In this document: positions 16,655 to 28,330 of the stretch, piece by piece
Layout: every line of letters starts with the position of its first letter
Position numbering within the stretch: position 1 is the stretch's first letter
From: Deltaproteobacteria bacterium
GTDB lineage: Bacteria; Desulfobacterota; Anaeroferrophillalia; Anaeroferrophillales; Tharpellaceae
Length of the DNA stretch: 54,064 bases
Direction of reading: 5' to 3'
NCBI GenBank assembly: GCA_016938065.1
Contig: JAFGVI010000047.1
Span: 1 to 54,064, forward strand
Translations under genes and position numbers: made by a program
Notes under the pieces: generated by a model
What the model saw: the letters and a program-made list of their open reading frames with translations, nothing else
Databases searched by the model: none
What the model was told of the DNA's origin: nothing

Positions 16655-18430
16655 TCAATGCCCGGGCAGCTCCCTTTCCAGGAGACTGCGATTATAGGCT
16701 GCAATAATGTCCTGACGTGAAACCATGCCGACCAGACGCCGCGGATTTGCCTCGGCCACGACCGGAAGATAGTCGATATTGCGTGAGCCGATCTTCTGCA
16801 GGGCATCATCCAGATTATCTTTGGCCGTCACCGTCAGCACCTTGTCCCGCGCCAGTTCTTTGGCCACAATGAGCTCTTCCAGCCCATCCTCGTAAACCAG
16901 CTCGCGCAGATCCTGAATACTTAAAATACCGGTGAGAAGGCCCTCGGCATCAACTACCGGAAAGGTGGTTTTGTGCGATCTCGGCAGAAACTGCAGCAGC
17001 GATTTGAGTTTCATGGTTTCCGGAATGGTCTCCAGTGAACCGCGAAACATCACATCACCGACCTTGATCGAACGTAAAAGATTAACTTCCCGGCCATCTT
17101 CAAGATGAATCCCTTCCCGGGCCAGACCGAATGTATCAATCCCTTCACGCTCAATACTACGGGCCACCATGATGCCGACCACGGTAGCAAACATGGCCGG
17201 CAGAATAATTTCCGAATTACCGGTCAACTCGTAGGCCAAAAAAATTGCCGTCAGAGGTGCGTGGGTTACCGCCGAAAGAAAGGCACCGAGACCAACCACG
17301 GCATAACCATCGGACGAAAGTACCATATTGGGCAGCAGCTGACAGGCAACCAGACCGCAACTCTCACCGATCATCACCCCCACAAACATAATCGGCGCGA
17401 AAAGGCCGCCGGCACCGCCGGAACCTAAACAGACAGAGGTCGCCAGAATTTTCATCATAACCACGGCCAGAGCCATATACCAGACCTGATGATGAAAAAA
17501 AACATGCTCCATATGTTCATAGACATCGCCCATGACTTCAGGGAAAAAGAGCCCGATCACCCCCACCAGAAGGCCGCCGAGAGCCGGCTTGAGATAGCGG
17601 GGGAACGTCAATCTGGCAAAAAGATCCTGCACCAGATAAAAAAAACGGATAAAAAAAGCCGCCATGATGCCGATCACAATACCCATCGCCATATAGACAA
17701 AGAGCTCGCGAAAACTTACCAGAGTAAAGCTCGGAACCGTGAAAAGACTTCCCTTGCCGAACAGCAGACGGGTAAAAACCACTGAAGTCGCGGCCGAAAT
17801 AACCACCGGTGTAAAAATGGCCAGCCCGATATCACCCATCATGATTATTTCCATGGCAAAGAAGACCCCGGCAATCGGGGCATTGAAGGTTGCGGCGATG
17901 CCGCCTGCCACCCCGCAGGCGACCAGCAGACGTACCCGGGCCTGATTGAAGGAAAAAAATCCGGCAACCGTCTGCCCAATAGCCCCGCCGATCGTTGCAA
18001 TCGGACCTTCCTGACCGGCCGATCCGCCGCTGCCGATGGTAATCGCCGGAGCCAGCATTTTCAGCCAGATATTGCGCCGGGCCAGACGCCCCCGGCCAAG
18101 ATTGACAGTTTTGAGAAATTTAGGCAGACCATAGCCGCAGACATAACCGGGAAACGCCATCTCTAAAGGAATCAATAAAAGGCCGCCAAACATGGGCAGC
18201 AGAGGCAGCAGGTAAATTTTCCAGCCCCCCTGACCGACACCCAGCAGCGCGGAGCCGGCAACAAAAATATATTCATGAAAAAATTCGATCGCAAAACGCA
18301 AACCCCAATTACCCAGCGCACTGAGTACCCCGACCAGCACAGCCAGAAAGATAATAAAATAGTTCTCGGAGACACCAAAACGGGTTTTCAGTCGAACTAT
18401 TTTATTGATAAGATTTATACGGGAAATCAC
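16655..18430 (-). CDS. ClC-family chloride channel/antiporter with CBS domains
   Basis: A 591-residue membrane protein, starting with GTG at 18430, with about 10-12 membrane segments followed by two CBS domains (about residues 460-585, VGDVMFRGSLETI and VLTVTAKDNLDDAL). ClC selectivity motifs are recognisable: GYGLPKF at 99-105 where GSGIP is usual, GSGGSAGQEGP at 133-143 holding the gating glutamate E141, and GGLFAPIMFVG later. The residue aligned with the internal proton glutamate of ClC-ec1 appears to be isoleucine (AMEIIMMG, 192-199) and the central tyrosine position appears to be aspartate in GIDTFGLA, so anion channel behaviour is as likely as Cl-/H+ exchange. CBS domains usually bind nucleotides and regulate gating. 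Ends 8 bases from glmS. Confidence 0.88.
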   Translation of the reverse strand: MISRINLINKIVRLKTRFGVSENYFIIFLAVLVGVLSALGNWGLRFAIEFFHEYIFVAGSALLGVGQGGWKIYLLPLLPMFGGLLLIPLEMAFPGYVCGYGLPKFLKTVNLGRGRLARRNIWLKMLAPAITIGSGGSAGQEGPIATIGGAIGQTVAGFFSFNQARVRLLVACGVAGGIAATFNAPIAGVFFAMEIIMMGDIGLAIFTPVVISAATSVVFTRLLFGKGSLFTVPSFTLVSFRELFVYMAMGIVIGIMAAFFIRFFYLVQDLFARLTFPRYLKPALGGLLVGVIGLFFPEVMGDVYEHMEHVFFHHQVWYMALAVVMMKILATSVCLGSGGAGGLFAPIMFVGVMIGESCGLVACQLLPNMVLSSDGYAVVGLGAFLSAVTHAPLTAIFLAYELTGNSEIILPAMFATVVGIMVARSIEREGIDTFGLAREGIHLEDGREVNLLRSIKVGDVMFRGSLETIPETMKLKSLLQFLPRSHKTTFPVVDAEGLLTGILSIQDLRELVYEDGLEELIVAKELARDKVLTVTAKDNLDDALQKIGSRNIDYLPVVAEANPRRLVGMVSRQDIIAAYNRSLLERELPGH

Positions 18431-18437
18431 AGATCCA

Positions 18438-20279
18438 TTACTCCACGGTCACACTCTTGGCCAGATTGCGGGGCTGATCGACATCGGTCCCCTTCAAAAC
18501 CGCCGTGTAGTAGGCCAGAAGCTGCAGAGGCACAACGTAGAGCATGGGATTCAACTCTTCCCCCACGACCTCAAGCACAAAGTGATCAATCCCTGAAAGA
18601 TCCTGCCCAAGCTTCAGATCGGGCCCGGAAAAAAGCAGCAGCCGGCCATCCCGAGCCGCTACCTCCTGCAAATTGCTGATAATTTTTTCCAGATGACGAT
18701 CCGGCGGCGCCAGAACCACAACCGGCATATTTTCATCGATCAAGGCAATCGGACCATGCTTCATCTCTCCGGCGGGATAGCCTTCGGCATGAATATAGGA
18801 AATTTCCTTGAGTTTCAGAGCGCCCTCCAGAGCAATCGGGAAATTCAAACCCCGCGCCAGATAGAGATAATCATTAACCTGATGATATCGGCGGGCCATC
18901 TTTTCCAGCTCTGCGGCCCGACTGAGAACTTTTTCCAGAGCGGCGGGCAGCTGCAACAGGGCGGCCACCTGCTCGCGGAGCGCATCCGTCGTTAAAGTCT
19001 GCCGCCGGGCCGCCATCTCCAGAACCAGAAGAAAAAGTGCGGTCAGCTGCGTCGTAAAGGCTTTGGTTGAAGCCACCCCGATTTCAGGTCCGGCATGCGT
19101 ATAGAAAACCCCGTCAGACAAGCGGGCGATACTGCTCTCCATGACATTGCAGACGGCCAGCAGACAGGCACCGCGGCGCTTGGCCTCCTGCATGGCCGCC
19201 AGGGTATCAGCCGTCTCACCGGACTGAGAGATGCCCAGTGCCAGGGTCTGCGGACCAACCAGGGGCTCGCGATAACGAAATTCCGAGGCAATATCAACCT
19301 CGACCGGAATCCGGGCCAAACTTTCAAACCAGTACTTGGCCACCAGTCCGGCATGCCAGGAGGTGCCGCAGGCAATAATCTTGATCTCTTTAAATTCCCG
19401 CCAGCGCTTCTCACTGAAACCGATTTCCGTTAGATCTACGCCGCTGCGTTCCTCATTCAGACGACCCAAAAGGGTATTGCTGACCGCCTCGGGCTGCTCA
19501 AAAATCTCTTTGAGCATAAAATGTTTGTAACCGCCTTTTTCCGCCATAATCGGATCCCAGGCGATACGCCGGGCGACCTTCTGGCGCTGTTCGCCTCTCT
19601 CAACCCCGACAATCCGCATCTCCCGTCGATCGAAAAAAGCGAGTTCTCCATCTTCGAGAAAAATCACATCCCGCGACCAGGCCAGCAGAGCGGGAACATC
19701 GGAGGCGACAAAGTATTCGCCGGGAGCATCGCCCAGAGCCATAACCAGAGGACTTCCCTGACGGGCGGCTATCATTTTTTCCGGCTCTTTCTCATAGAGA
19801 ATGGCCAGAGCGTAAGTGCCGCGAATCTTTAAAAGGGCCTGCCGGACCGCTTCGACAAAACCTGATCCGGCTTTGAGCTCGCACACTATCAGATGACTGA
19901 TAACTTCAGTATCGGTCTCCGAGGAAAAAGTGTGGCCCTGTGCGGTCAACTGCTGCCGTAAAGCAAGATAATTCTCGACAATGCCATTGTGCACGACAAC
20001 CACCCCCTCATAATTATGGGGATGCGCATTCGCTTCGGTGGGACGTCCGTGGGTCGCCCAGCGGGTGTGACCGATAACCGGAGACCCGCTGAGATTTTTT
20101 TCATGAATCTTAACCTCAAGTCTGAGCAGCTTACCGACACTGCGATGAATCTCTATCTTATGATTATCTGAAATTGCGAGCCCGGCGGAATCATATCCGC
20201 GATATTCGAGTTTACGCAAACCATCAAGCACAACCGGCACGCCATTACGAGGGCCTAAGTAGGCAACGATTCCACACAT
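18438..20279 (-). CDS. glmS: Glucosamine-6-phosphate synthase (isomerizing)
   Basis: A 613-residue enzyme making glucosamine-6-phosphate from fructose-6-phosphate and glutamine, the first committed step to UDP-GlcNAc, peptidoglycan and lipid A. The N-terminal glutaminase starts MCGIVAYLG with the nucleophile Cys at position 2, followed by LEYRGYDSAGLA and GHTRWATHGRPTEANAHPH. The C-terminal half has two SIS isomerase domains with ACGTSWHAG, SQSGETADTLAA and the end PRNLAKSVTVE. ATG 20279 is used because the Cys must be exposed after Met removal. It lies 1 base after glmU, an operon for UDP-GlcNAc. Confidence 0.97.
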   Translation of the reverse strand: MCGIVAYLGPRNGVPVVLDGLRKLEYRGYDSAGLAISDNHKIEIHRSVGKLLRLEVKIHEKNLSGSPVIGHTRWATHGRPTEANAHPHNYEGVVVVHNGIVENYLALRQQLTAQGHTFSSETDTEVISHLIVCELKAGSGFVEAVRQALLKIRGTYALAILYEKEPEKMIAARQGSPLVMALGDAPGEYFVASDVPALLAWSRDVIFLEDGELAFFDRREMRIVGVERGEQRQKVARRIAWDPIMAEKGGYKHFMLKEIFEQPEAVSNTLLGRLNEERSGVDLTEIGFSEKRWREFKEIKIIACGTSWHAGLVAKYWFESLARIPVEVDIASEFRYREPLVGPQTLALGISQSGETADTLAAMQEAKRRGACLLAVCNVMESSIARLSDGVFYTHAGPEIGVASTKAFTTQLTALFLLVLEMAARRQTLTTDALREQVAALLQLPAALEKVLSRAAELEKMARRYHQVNDYLYLARGLNFPIALEGALKLKEISYIHAEGYPAGEMKHGPIALIDENMPVVVLAPPDRHLEKIISNLQEVAARDGRLLLFSGPDLKLGQDLSGIDHFVLEVVGEELNPMLYVVPLQLLAYYTAVLKGTDVDQPRNLAKSVTVE

Positions 20280-20280
20280 G

Positions 20281-21681
20281 CTACTTCTCCTCCTGTGCAG
20301 CCCGCCGCCAGGCCATACCGCGTCCGGGCAGCTCCTTTTGCCGGATACGGCTAGAGACCAGAGCATTTTCCGCAACATCACGGGTTACGGTTGAACCTGC
20401 GGCTACCAGAGCATCATCCCCCAGAGTCACCGGCGCGACCAGTTGCGAGTCACTGCCGATAAATACCCGTCGACCGATTTCCGTCTTATATTTTTTAAAA
20501 CCGTCATAATTACAGGTGATGGTTCCGGCACCGAGGTTACTATCCTCTCCGACCTGCGCATCTCCGATATAAGCAAGGTGGGAGGCTTTGGCGCCTTTCC
20601 CGAAACGGGACTTTTTGACTTCAACAAAATTACCGATTTTGGCTCCAGCACCAATATCCGACCCCGGACGCAGCCGGGCAAACGGCCCCACCTGGGCACC
20701 GTCATCTACGACAGCATCCTCAAGTATCGAATATGGTTTAACTGCGACCTGGTTACCGATCTTGCAATTTTTAATTATCACCCCCCTGCCGAGAGAGCAG
20801 CCGGTTCCGATCACAAGCGACCCGCTCAAGGTGACTCCTGAATCAATTTCAGTCTCCGGCCCGATATGCACACAGGGTCCGATACGCACTGTTTCCGGAA
20901 AACGCACCGTAACCCCGCGATCGAGCCAGGAACGACAGATACGGGCGGCCAGCCGGGTCTCAAGATCGACCAGATCCAGCCGAGTATTGACGCCTAGAAT
21001 CTCATTAATGTCGGGAACATCATAAATTGCCGCAGCAACCTTGGCGTCACGTGCAAAAGCAACCATATCGGTTAAATAGTACTCACCTTGCGCATTTGCG
21101 CAATTACCGGTGGCCAGAGCCCGCCGCAGCAGATCGAGATCCACAAGATAAGTGCCGCTGTTAATCCGCCGATTGAGTAATTGTTCTGCTGTGGCGTCGC
21201 GGGCTTCGACAATAGCTTCCGGTAAATTATTTTCATCAACTAAAACTCGACCATAACTACCGCCATCGTCTAAAACTGCTGTCATGACTGTCATTTGCGC
21301 TCGACATTGGCGATGTTTCTCGATGAAAAGCCGCAAAGTCGCACTCGTCAGCAGGGGAACATCGCCGCTGAGAATTAGCGCCGTGCCGGAAACTCCTTCA
21401 AGAGCAGCCAGGGCAGCGGCAACCGCATCAGCCGTGCCCCGGGGATGCTCCTGCCGGGGCCACTCGACGCCGATAAATCCGGACAATGATTTCACCACCC
21501 GGTCACCGACCTGATCAGCACCGACAACTACCAGCCGACGGGAGAGATCAAGCTCCGCCAAAGCCCGCAACGGGTAGGACAGCAATGGTTCATCAAGAAG
21601 TGTGTGTAAAACCTTGGGACACTCTGAAAGCATTCTCGTACCACGACCAGCCGCCAAAACGATTGCGATCATATTATCCAT
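20281..21681 (-). CDS. glmU: Bifunctional GlmU (GlcN-1-P acetyltransferase / UDP-GlcNAc pyrophosphorylase)
   Basis: A 466-residue bifunctional enzyme completing UDP-GlcNAc synthesis. The N-terminal uridylyltransferase has VLAAGRGTRM at 8-17, LSGDVPLL near 105 and the acceptor region SGTYLVDLDLL. The C-terminal left-handed beta-helix has hexapeptide repeats (VHIGPETEIDSGVTL onward) and the acetyltransferase signature NFVEVKKSRFGKGAKASHLAYIGDAQVG-like region. ATG 21681 is preceded by AGGAGG with 7-base spacing. Upstream sits the atp operon terminator, so glmUS probably uses a promoter within about 100 bases upstream or read-through. Confidence 0.97.
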   Translation of the reverse strand: MDNMIAIVLAAGRGTRMLSECPKVLHTLLDEPLLSYPLRALAELDLSRRLVVVGADQVGDRVVKSLSGFIGVEWPRQEHPRGTADAVAAALAALEGVSGTALILSGDVPLLTSATLRLFIEKHRQCRAQMTVMTAVLDDGGSYGRVLVDENNLPEAIVEARDATAEQLLNRRINSGTYLVDLDLLRRALATGNCANAQGEYYLTDMVAFARDAKVAAAIYDVPDINEILGVNTRLDLVDLETRLAARICRSWLDRGVTVRFPETVRIGPCVHIGPETEIDSGVTLSGSLVIGTGCSLGRGVIIKNCKIGNQVAVKPYSILEDAVVDDGAQVGPFARLRPGSDIGAGAKIGNFVEVKKSRFGKGAKASHLAYIGDAQVGEDSNLGAGTITCNYDGFKKYKTEIGRRVFIGSDSQLVAPVTLGDDALVAAGSTVTRDVAENALVSSRIRQKELPGRGMAWRRAAQEEK

Positions 21682-21700
21682 ATGTAAGCCTCCTGTTAAA

Positions 21701-21733
21701 CAAAAAAAACGGGAGTAAAATCACTCCCGTTTT
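21701..21733 (-). terminator. Intrinsic terminator of the atp operon
   Basis: On the minus strand the 11-base stem AAAACGGGAGT/ACTCCCGTTTT with a 6-base loop is followed by a run of eight T. It lies 46 bases past the atpC stop and before glmU, a classic rho-independent terminator; the T-rich tail is on the minus strand. Confidence 0.9.
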
Positions 21734-21778
21734 CAGTCACTCCAGACCTCATTGCAATCACTCACATAAACTTGGTCA

Positions 21779-22189
21779 CTATTTAATCTTGGCTATCGCT
21801 ATCCGATTCATCGCCCGATCCAGCGCCGCTAATTCTTCAAAATAATAACGGTCTTCATGGCCCATCTCAGCCAGTCGACCTTCAGCCCGCATACGCGCTT
21901 TTTCAGCCCGCTCGACGTCAATCTCGTGCGGCAATTCGGCGGCATCAAGCAGCACGATAACACGGTGATATTCGACTTCGGCGTAACCATGAGAGACGGC
22001 AACATATTTCAGCTGATTGCCCTGTCTGTAGATGAGCTGCCCCACACTCACAGTTGCCAGAAAAGGGGTATGTCCCGGCAAGACACCGAACTGACCTTCC
22101 TCGCCCGGAGCAATAACCTCATCGACCTCTACATCTAAAACCTGGCGATAAGGACTGGCGATTTCGAGGCGTATTTTATCACTTTCCAT
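21779..22189 (-). CDS. atpC: ATP synthase F1 subunit epsilon
   Basis: A 136-residue subunit of the central stalk, with the N-terminal beta-sandwich (IRLEIASPYRQVLDVEVDEVIAPGEEGQFGVLPGHTPFL-like, here abbreviated) and C-terminal helical hairpin (MRAEGRLAEMG). It couples rotor and catalytic head and can inhibit ATPase activity. Last gene of the operon, with the terminator after it; 59 bases separate it from atpD. Confidence 0.96.
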   Translation of the reverse strand: MESDKIRLEIASPYRQVLDVEVDEVIAPGEEGQFGVLPGHTPFLATVSVGQLIYRQGNQLKYVAVSHGYAEVEYHRVIVLLDAAELPHEIDVERAEKARMRAEGRLAEMGHEDRYYFEELAALDRAMNRIAIAKIK

Positions 22190-22248
22190 TATTCAAAAAT
22201 CTCATTTAGGTTAGCAACGTGAAAAAGTTAATACGTCGGTTGTACAAT

Positions 22249-23676
<1,428 letters not shown>

Positions 23677-23723
23677 TTATTCGATTTTTATCACTAAAAT
23701 ATATAAGTTCGAGAACCTGATTC

Positions 23724-24584
23724 TTAATTAAGGGCTTCGGCCCCGCTGACAATTTCCATCAGCTCTGTGGTAATGGCCGCCTGTCGCGCACGATTGTAGA
23801 GCAACGTCAGTTTAGCTGTCATCTCATTGGCATTATTGGTCGCCGAATCCATCGCTGTCATCCGTGAGCCGTGCTCACTGGCCACCGATTCCAGCAGCAT
23901 ACTGAACAGCTGAGTATAAATATACCGCGGTATGATGTCAGCCAGGAGAGCATCTTCGGAAGGTTCATAGAGATATTCTACCGGAACTTCATCCGGAGCT
24001 AAGGCTTTGGGTTCCAGAGGAAGCAGACGTTTGACGACAATGTTCTGGGTCATAGCCGATCTGAACTCGGTATAGGCTACATAGACAGCATCAACTTCAC
24101 CGTCTACATAGCGATCTATTATCGGACGGGCAATGGCTTCAGCCTGGCTGAAAGTAGCAGCCCCAGGGTTAAGCTCCTCGTTTTTAAAGGCCCAGTTACG
24201 CCGCCGGTAGTAGTCGCGGGCTTTACGACCGACGACACTCATTACAACTCCGTCACAGGTACCCTGTTTTTCCCTGATAAAGAGATCGGCGGCCTTGATG
24301 ACATTTGAATTAAAACCGCCGCAGAGGCCACGATCTGAAGTTATAACCAGCAGCTCAACTTTTTTTTCTTCACGCCGCTGCAGTAAAGGGTGCTTGCCGG
24401 GCTTGACCCGTACGGCCAAACTGGCCAGTACATCACTCATTTTAGCGGCATAGGGACGCGCCTGCACAACCCCATCCTGAGCCTTTTTTAACTTCGATGC
24501 AGCCACCATTTTCATCGCTTTGGTGATCTGCTGCGTACTCTTGACACTGCTTATGCGTTTTCTGATATCTTTTAGATTTGCCAT
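23724..24584 (-). CDS. atpG: ATP synthase F1 subunit gamma
   Basis: A 286-residue rotor shaft subunit: MANLKDIRKRISSVKSTQQITKAMKMVAASKL start (abbreviated family motif ITKAMKMVAA), central SDRGLCGGFNSN, and C-terminus YNRARQAAITTELMEIVSGAEAL, the three diagnostic segments. Lies between alpha and beta genes as usual. Confidence 0.97.
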   Translation of the reverse strand: MANLKDIRKRISSVKSTQQITKAMKMVAASKLKKAQDGVVQARPYAAKMSDVLASLAVRVKPGKHPLLQRREEKKVELLVITSDRGLCGGFNSNVIKAADLFIREKQGTCDGVVMSVVGRKARDYYRRRNWAFKNEELNPGAATFSQAEAIARPIIDRYVDGEVDAVYVAYTEFRSAMTQNIVVKRLLPLEPKALAPDEVPVEYLYEPSEDALLADIIPRYIYTQLFSMLLESVASEHGSRMTAMDSATNNANEMTAKLTLLYNRARQAAITTELMEIVSGAEALN

Positions 24585-24674
24585 CTATCTATTAACCTGT
24601 AAACCCGCTACGGACAAGGGTTTTCATCCGTGTGCCGCTGCCGTTAAGTATCGAAGGTTCTAAAACCAGAAAAA

Positions 24675-26183
24675 CTAAGCTTTAAAAACTTCTTTAAAAG
24701 CTTTCAAAAGATCCTGCAGTTTGGGTTTAAGCTCATCATCAATATGCTTTTTCTCCCTGAGTTCGGCCATTACCGAACTATAACTGGCACTGACAAAGTC
24801 GTTAAGTTCAGCCTCATAGCGCAAGAGAACCGACTCATCATATTCGTCAACAAATCCGTTAATCGCAGCAAAAATAATAAGTACTTGCTTTTCCAGAGGA
24901 AAAGGAGAGTACTGATCCTGTTTGAGAATCTCAACCAGGCGTGAACCGCGGGCCAGCATGGCCTGTGTGGCTTTATCAAGATCGCTGCCGAACTGGGCAA
25001 AAGCAGCCATTTCCCGGTACTGAGCCAGATCAAGACGCAGACTCCCGGCAACCTGTTTCATCGCCTTCACCTGAGCCGAACCGCCGACGCGGGAAACTGA
25101 AAGGCCAACGTTGATAGCGGGCCGGATACCGGAATAGAACAGATCTGATTCAAGAAAAATCTGGCCGTCGGTAATGGAGATGACATTTGTCGGAATATAT
25201 GCCGAAACGTCACCAGCCTGGGTTTCGATAATGGGCAAGGCGGTCAGAGAACCACCCCCTCGGGCATCACTCATTTTGGCCGCTCTTTCCAGAAGACGCG
25301 AATGGACGTAGAAAACATCACCCGGATAGGCTTCACGTCCCGGCGGACGGCGCAACAGCAGTGAGAGCTGACGATAGGCGACTGCCTGTTTGGAGAGATC
25401 ATCATAGATAATCAGCGCGTGTTTGCCGTTATCACGAAAGTATTCACCCATAGTCACGCCGGTATAGGGCGATAGAAACTGGAGAGGAGCTGGCTCGCTG
25501 GCTGTAGCGGCAACCACGGTCGTATACTCCATGGCGCCAAACTCTTCAAGTTTGGCAACAACCTGAGCTACAGTCGAGCGTTTCTGACCGATAGCGACGT
25601 AAATACAATAAACATCGGTATCTTTCTGGTTGATAATGGTGTCGATAGCAACCGCAGTCTTACCGGTCTGCCGGTCACCGATAATAAGCTCGCGCTGGCC
25701 CCGTCCGATCGGCACCATCGAGTCAATGGCTTTAAGGCCGGTCTGCAGAGGTTCATGCACTGACTGACGATCGACAATACCGGGTGCTTTAATCTCAATC
25801 CGGCTATTCAGATCAGTTAGCACCGGTCCCTTACCGTCAATCGGCTGCCCCAGAGCATTAACAACCCGACCCAGAAGCGCTTCGCCCACCGGAACTTCAA
25901 CGATCCGGCCGGTTCTTTTAACTTCGTCACCCTCACTGATCAAAGTGTCCTCACCAAAGATTGCCGCACCGACATTATCTTCTTCCAGATTGAGAACCAT
26001 TCCATAGATATCATGAGGAAAGAGCAGCAACTCTCCGGCCATGGCATTTTCAAGACCGTAGATCCGGGCAATACCATCACCAATTGTCAGGATAGTACCG
26101 GTTTCACTGACCTCAACCTTCTTTTCATAATTTTCAATCTGATCTTTGATAATCTGACTTATCTCTTCAGCGCGTAATTCCAT
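24675..26183 (-). CDS. atpA: ATP synthase F1 subunit alpha
   Basis: A 502-residue noncatalytic nucleotide-binding subunit, with P-loop GDRQTGKTA near 170, the signature region [17 protein letters not shown] and N-terminal [19 protein letters not shown]. Standard length. The following 123-base gap to atpH contains no recognisable signal. Confidence 0.98.
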   Translation of the reverse strand: MELRAEEISQIIKDQIENYEKKVEVSETGTILTIGDGIARIYGLENAMAGELLLFPHDIYGMVLNLEEDNVGAAIFGEDTLISEGDEVKRTGRIVEVPVGEALLGRVVNALGQPIDGKGPVLTDLNSRIEIKAPGIVDRQSVHEPLQTGLKAIDSMVPIGRGQRELIIGDRQTGKTAVAIDTIINQKDTDVYCIYVAIGQKRSTVAQVVAKLEEFGAMEYTTVVAATASEPAPLQFLSPYTGVTMGEYFRDNGKHALIIYDDLSKQAVAYRQLSLLLRRPPGREAYPGDVFYVHSRLLERAAKMSDARGGGSLTALPIIETQAGDVSAYIPTNVISITDGQIFLESDLFYSGIRPAINVGLSVSRVGGSAQVKAMKQVAGSLRLDLAQYREMAAFAQFGSDLDKATQAMLARGSRLVEILKQDQYSPFPLEKQVLIIFAAINGFVDEYDESVLLRYEAELNDFVSASYSSVMAELREKKHIDDELKPKLQDLLKAFKEVFKA

Positions 26184-26306
26184 GGCTTCTTACTACTCCC
26201 TAAAAACAGTTCTTTAAATAAGGTAACCGTTCTAAACTTCCTTATGCTCTCATCAGCCAACCTGTCCATCCGGCCGCCTGCTCTATTGCGATGTATATAT
26301 GCTCAG

Positions 26307-26846
26307 CTAAGCTCGCAGGGTTTCAGCAAAGCGATTCAGCTGCGTCCTGACACTGCCATCGTAAACCATTCCCCCGTAACGGGCTACAATTCCCCCGATA
26401 AGAGATGCATCGATAGCGACGGCAAGCTCGACCTCTTTTCCAGTCAAACGGGAGAACTCTGCCCGCAGAGCATCCTGCGACTTCTCGTCCAGTGCTGTCG
26501 CACTGGCGACCTCAACCTTCATCCGACCCTGGGCGGCGTCAGCCAGTACACTGAAATTTTCCGCAACAAGCGCCACATAGGCAATTTTATTCTTGTCTAT
26601 CAGAATATTGAGCAGACTCCGCAAAGAAGAAGAAACGCTGAATTTATCAAGAATTGAGTTGAGCACAGCCCGACGTTCGACAACCTCGAATACCGGATTA
26701 TAAAGCACACCCTGCAGCTCCGTCTGTTCTCCAAGAAAAGCTACAAATTCAATCAATTCCGTCTGCGCTTCAAGCAGTCGTTTCTGTTCCTGGGCCAAAG
26801 CAAAATAGGCTTTAGCATATCTCTTAGCTATAATATCGCGAATCAA
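26307..26846 (-). CDS. atpH: ATP synthase F1 subunit delta
   Basis: A 179-residue peripheral stalk subunit linking b/b' to the alpha3beta3 head. It begins RDIIAKRYAKAYFALAQEQ, and ends with GGIVARYGGMVYDGSVRTQLNRFAE, the family's C-terminal hallmark. The start is TTG at 26846, one base after the atpF stop, with GAGG about 8 bases upstream; no better ATG exists. Confidence 0.94.
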   Translation of the reverse strand: MIRDIIAKRYAKAYFALAQEQKRLLEAQTELIEFVAFLGEQTELQGVLYNPVFEVVERRAVLNSILDKFSVSSSLRSLLNILIDKNKIAYVALVAENFSVLADAAQGRMKVEVASATALDEKSQDALRAEFSRLTGKEVELAVAIDASLIGGIVARYGGMVYDGSVRTQLNRFAETLRA

Positions 26847-26847
26847 C

Positions 26848-27468
26848 TTAAGCCCTCACTACTTTTTCAAGATAGTTTTCAACCATCCGCTGACGGTCGG
26901 CATCACTGACATTCTCTGTCACCAATCGTTCAGCCATCTCAACCGCCAGGCGGGCTGCTTCATTACGTAAACTGCGCTGAGCGGCGGCCACTTCCTGATC
27001 CGCCATCTGCCTGGCCTGCACTTTGAGCTTAGCCACCAGATCTTCCGTCTCCTGCCGCATGCGCTGTTTTTCGCGTTCAGCCTCATCCTGAGAACGCTTC
27101 TCCAGGGCCTGCAACTCATCCTCAAGCCCCGCCAGTCGGGTTTGAAATTCATTGTAAATCTTTTCCGCCGCAGCTTTGGCAGCCTGGGCTTCAAGGACGC
27201 CTTTAGCTATAGTTTCACGACGTCCAGCGAAATACTCGCGTACGGGTTTACCGGCAAATTTGATCAGAACCCAGAGCAGCACGCCCAGATTCAGCACGCG
27301 CCAGAGAAAATCCTTGAGCAGAGGCATCGGATTTTCCGCCAGCATCGAGAGAAGGCTTTTGTGCTCGACTGCACCATGCTCAGCAGCTCCGGCTGCCGCC
27401 ACAGTCACACCAATCAGCAATACAATCAGCAGGATATTCCCGGCCCGACTCTTTATACGACTATTCAT
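26848..27468 (-). CDS. atpF: ATP synthase Fo subunit b
   Basis: A 206-residue b-type stalk subunit. It has an N-terminal signal-like hydrophobic stretch (residues 10-30, ILLIVLLIGVTVAAAGAA), then a second membrane helix around FLWRVLNLGVLLWVLIKFAG, and a long charged coiled coil from residue 80. The extra N-terminal hydrophobic segment is seen in deltaproteobacterial b subunits such as those of Geobacter. It partners with b' for the peripheral stalk. Confidence 0.9.
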   Translation of the reverse strand: MNSRIKSRAGNILLIVLLIGVTVAAAGAAEHGAVEHKSLLSMLAENPMPLLKDFLWRVLNLGVLLWVLIKFAGKPVREYFAGRRETIAKGVLEAQAAKAAAEKIYNEFQTRLAGLEDELQALEKRSQDEAEREKQRMRQETEDLVAKLKVQARQMADQEVAAAQRSLRNEAARLAVEMAERLVTENVSDADRQRMVENYLEKVVRA

Positions 27469-27501
27469 TCCGTCTTATCCCTTAAAAAACTTACAACAAA
27501 T

Positions 27502-27927
27502 TTAAAGTTGTCTTTCCAGAATCTTGCCGGCTATACCACGCGCCAAGCTATCAACTTTAGCGGTCAGTTCCCTGCGCACTATCAACGAATCAGACTTCAC
27601 CCGCTCGCGGGTAGACTCAACTTGAGAGAGAGCCTCTTCCCGAGCTTTTTCCATGAGCGCCTTGGATTCGCGAGAGGCACTCTCCCGAGCCGCAGCAACC
27701 CGGACAAAAAGCTTTTCTCTGGCGGCATTCAGTTTACTTTCATACTCTTCCCGACTGGCAGTCGCCCGAGACTGAAGATCTTCGGCGCTGGCAAAGGTCC
27801 CTTCAACTTTCGCTTGCCGGGCATCAATCACGCGCAATACCGGTTTAAACAGGAAGTAATTCAGAAAAACCATCAGGGCAACAAAAATACCCCACTGAAT
27901 CAGCAATGTCGCATTAATATCTATCAC
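27502..27927 (-). CDS. ATP synthase Fo subunit b'
   Basis: A 141-residue second b-type subunit: one N-terminal membrane helix (IQWGIFVALMVFLNYFLFKPV) and a long alpha-helical stalk. Forms a b/b' heterodimer instead of a b homodimer. Starts with GTG at 27927, preceded by AAGGAGAAACAAGC, and is the first gene of the operon. Genes for subunits a and c are not in the window and must lie elsewhere. Confidence 0.9.
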   Translation of the reverse strand: MIDINATLLIQWGIFVALMVFLNYFLFKPVLRVIDARQAKVEGTFASAEDLQSRATASREEYESKLNAAREKLFVRVAAARESASRESKALMEKAREEALSQVESTRERVKSDSLIVRRELTAKVDSLARGIAGKILERQL

Positions 27928-28131
27928 GCTTGTTTCTCCTTAAAAACAGACTTTGCTGCAACTGCAGATTTATCGGCTGCAGACTGACGACTTACCGTTA
28001 AAACTGTACCATACTTAAAGTTGACTTTCCTGACCCTGACTCCTGCAACTCCAGCCAAGCTGCCAGCACCATACTATTTCACTCGAAATATTTATGGCCT
28101 ACAACCATCCAATACTCTGCAAAACGGCGCC

Positions 28132-28160
28132 TAGTTAACACATCACCACCTGCCAGTCAA
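28132..28160 (-). promoter_or_regulatory. Candidate sigma-70 promoter of the atp operon
   Basis: On the minus strand TTGACT (28155-28160), a 17-base spacer and TAACTA (28132-28137). It would give a leader of roughly 200 bases before the b' gene. The -10 is only a 4/6 match, so this is a moderate call. Confidence 0.4.
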
Positions 28161-28330
28161 GTAATTTGTGGCTTTTAATGCGGCTTTCGATAGAACGATA
28201 GTTTATTCTGTCTGGTTAGAGAGGCGGAACTCTAATTCATTAATATTATGCCGAAGTTTTTACCTTTTTCGGACCATCAATCCAATCACTTTCGTCCTCT
28301 TTGTGCATCAGCCGTTAAGTTTTTTATCCC

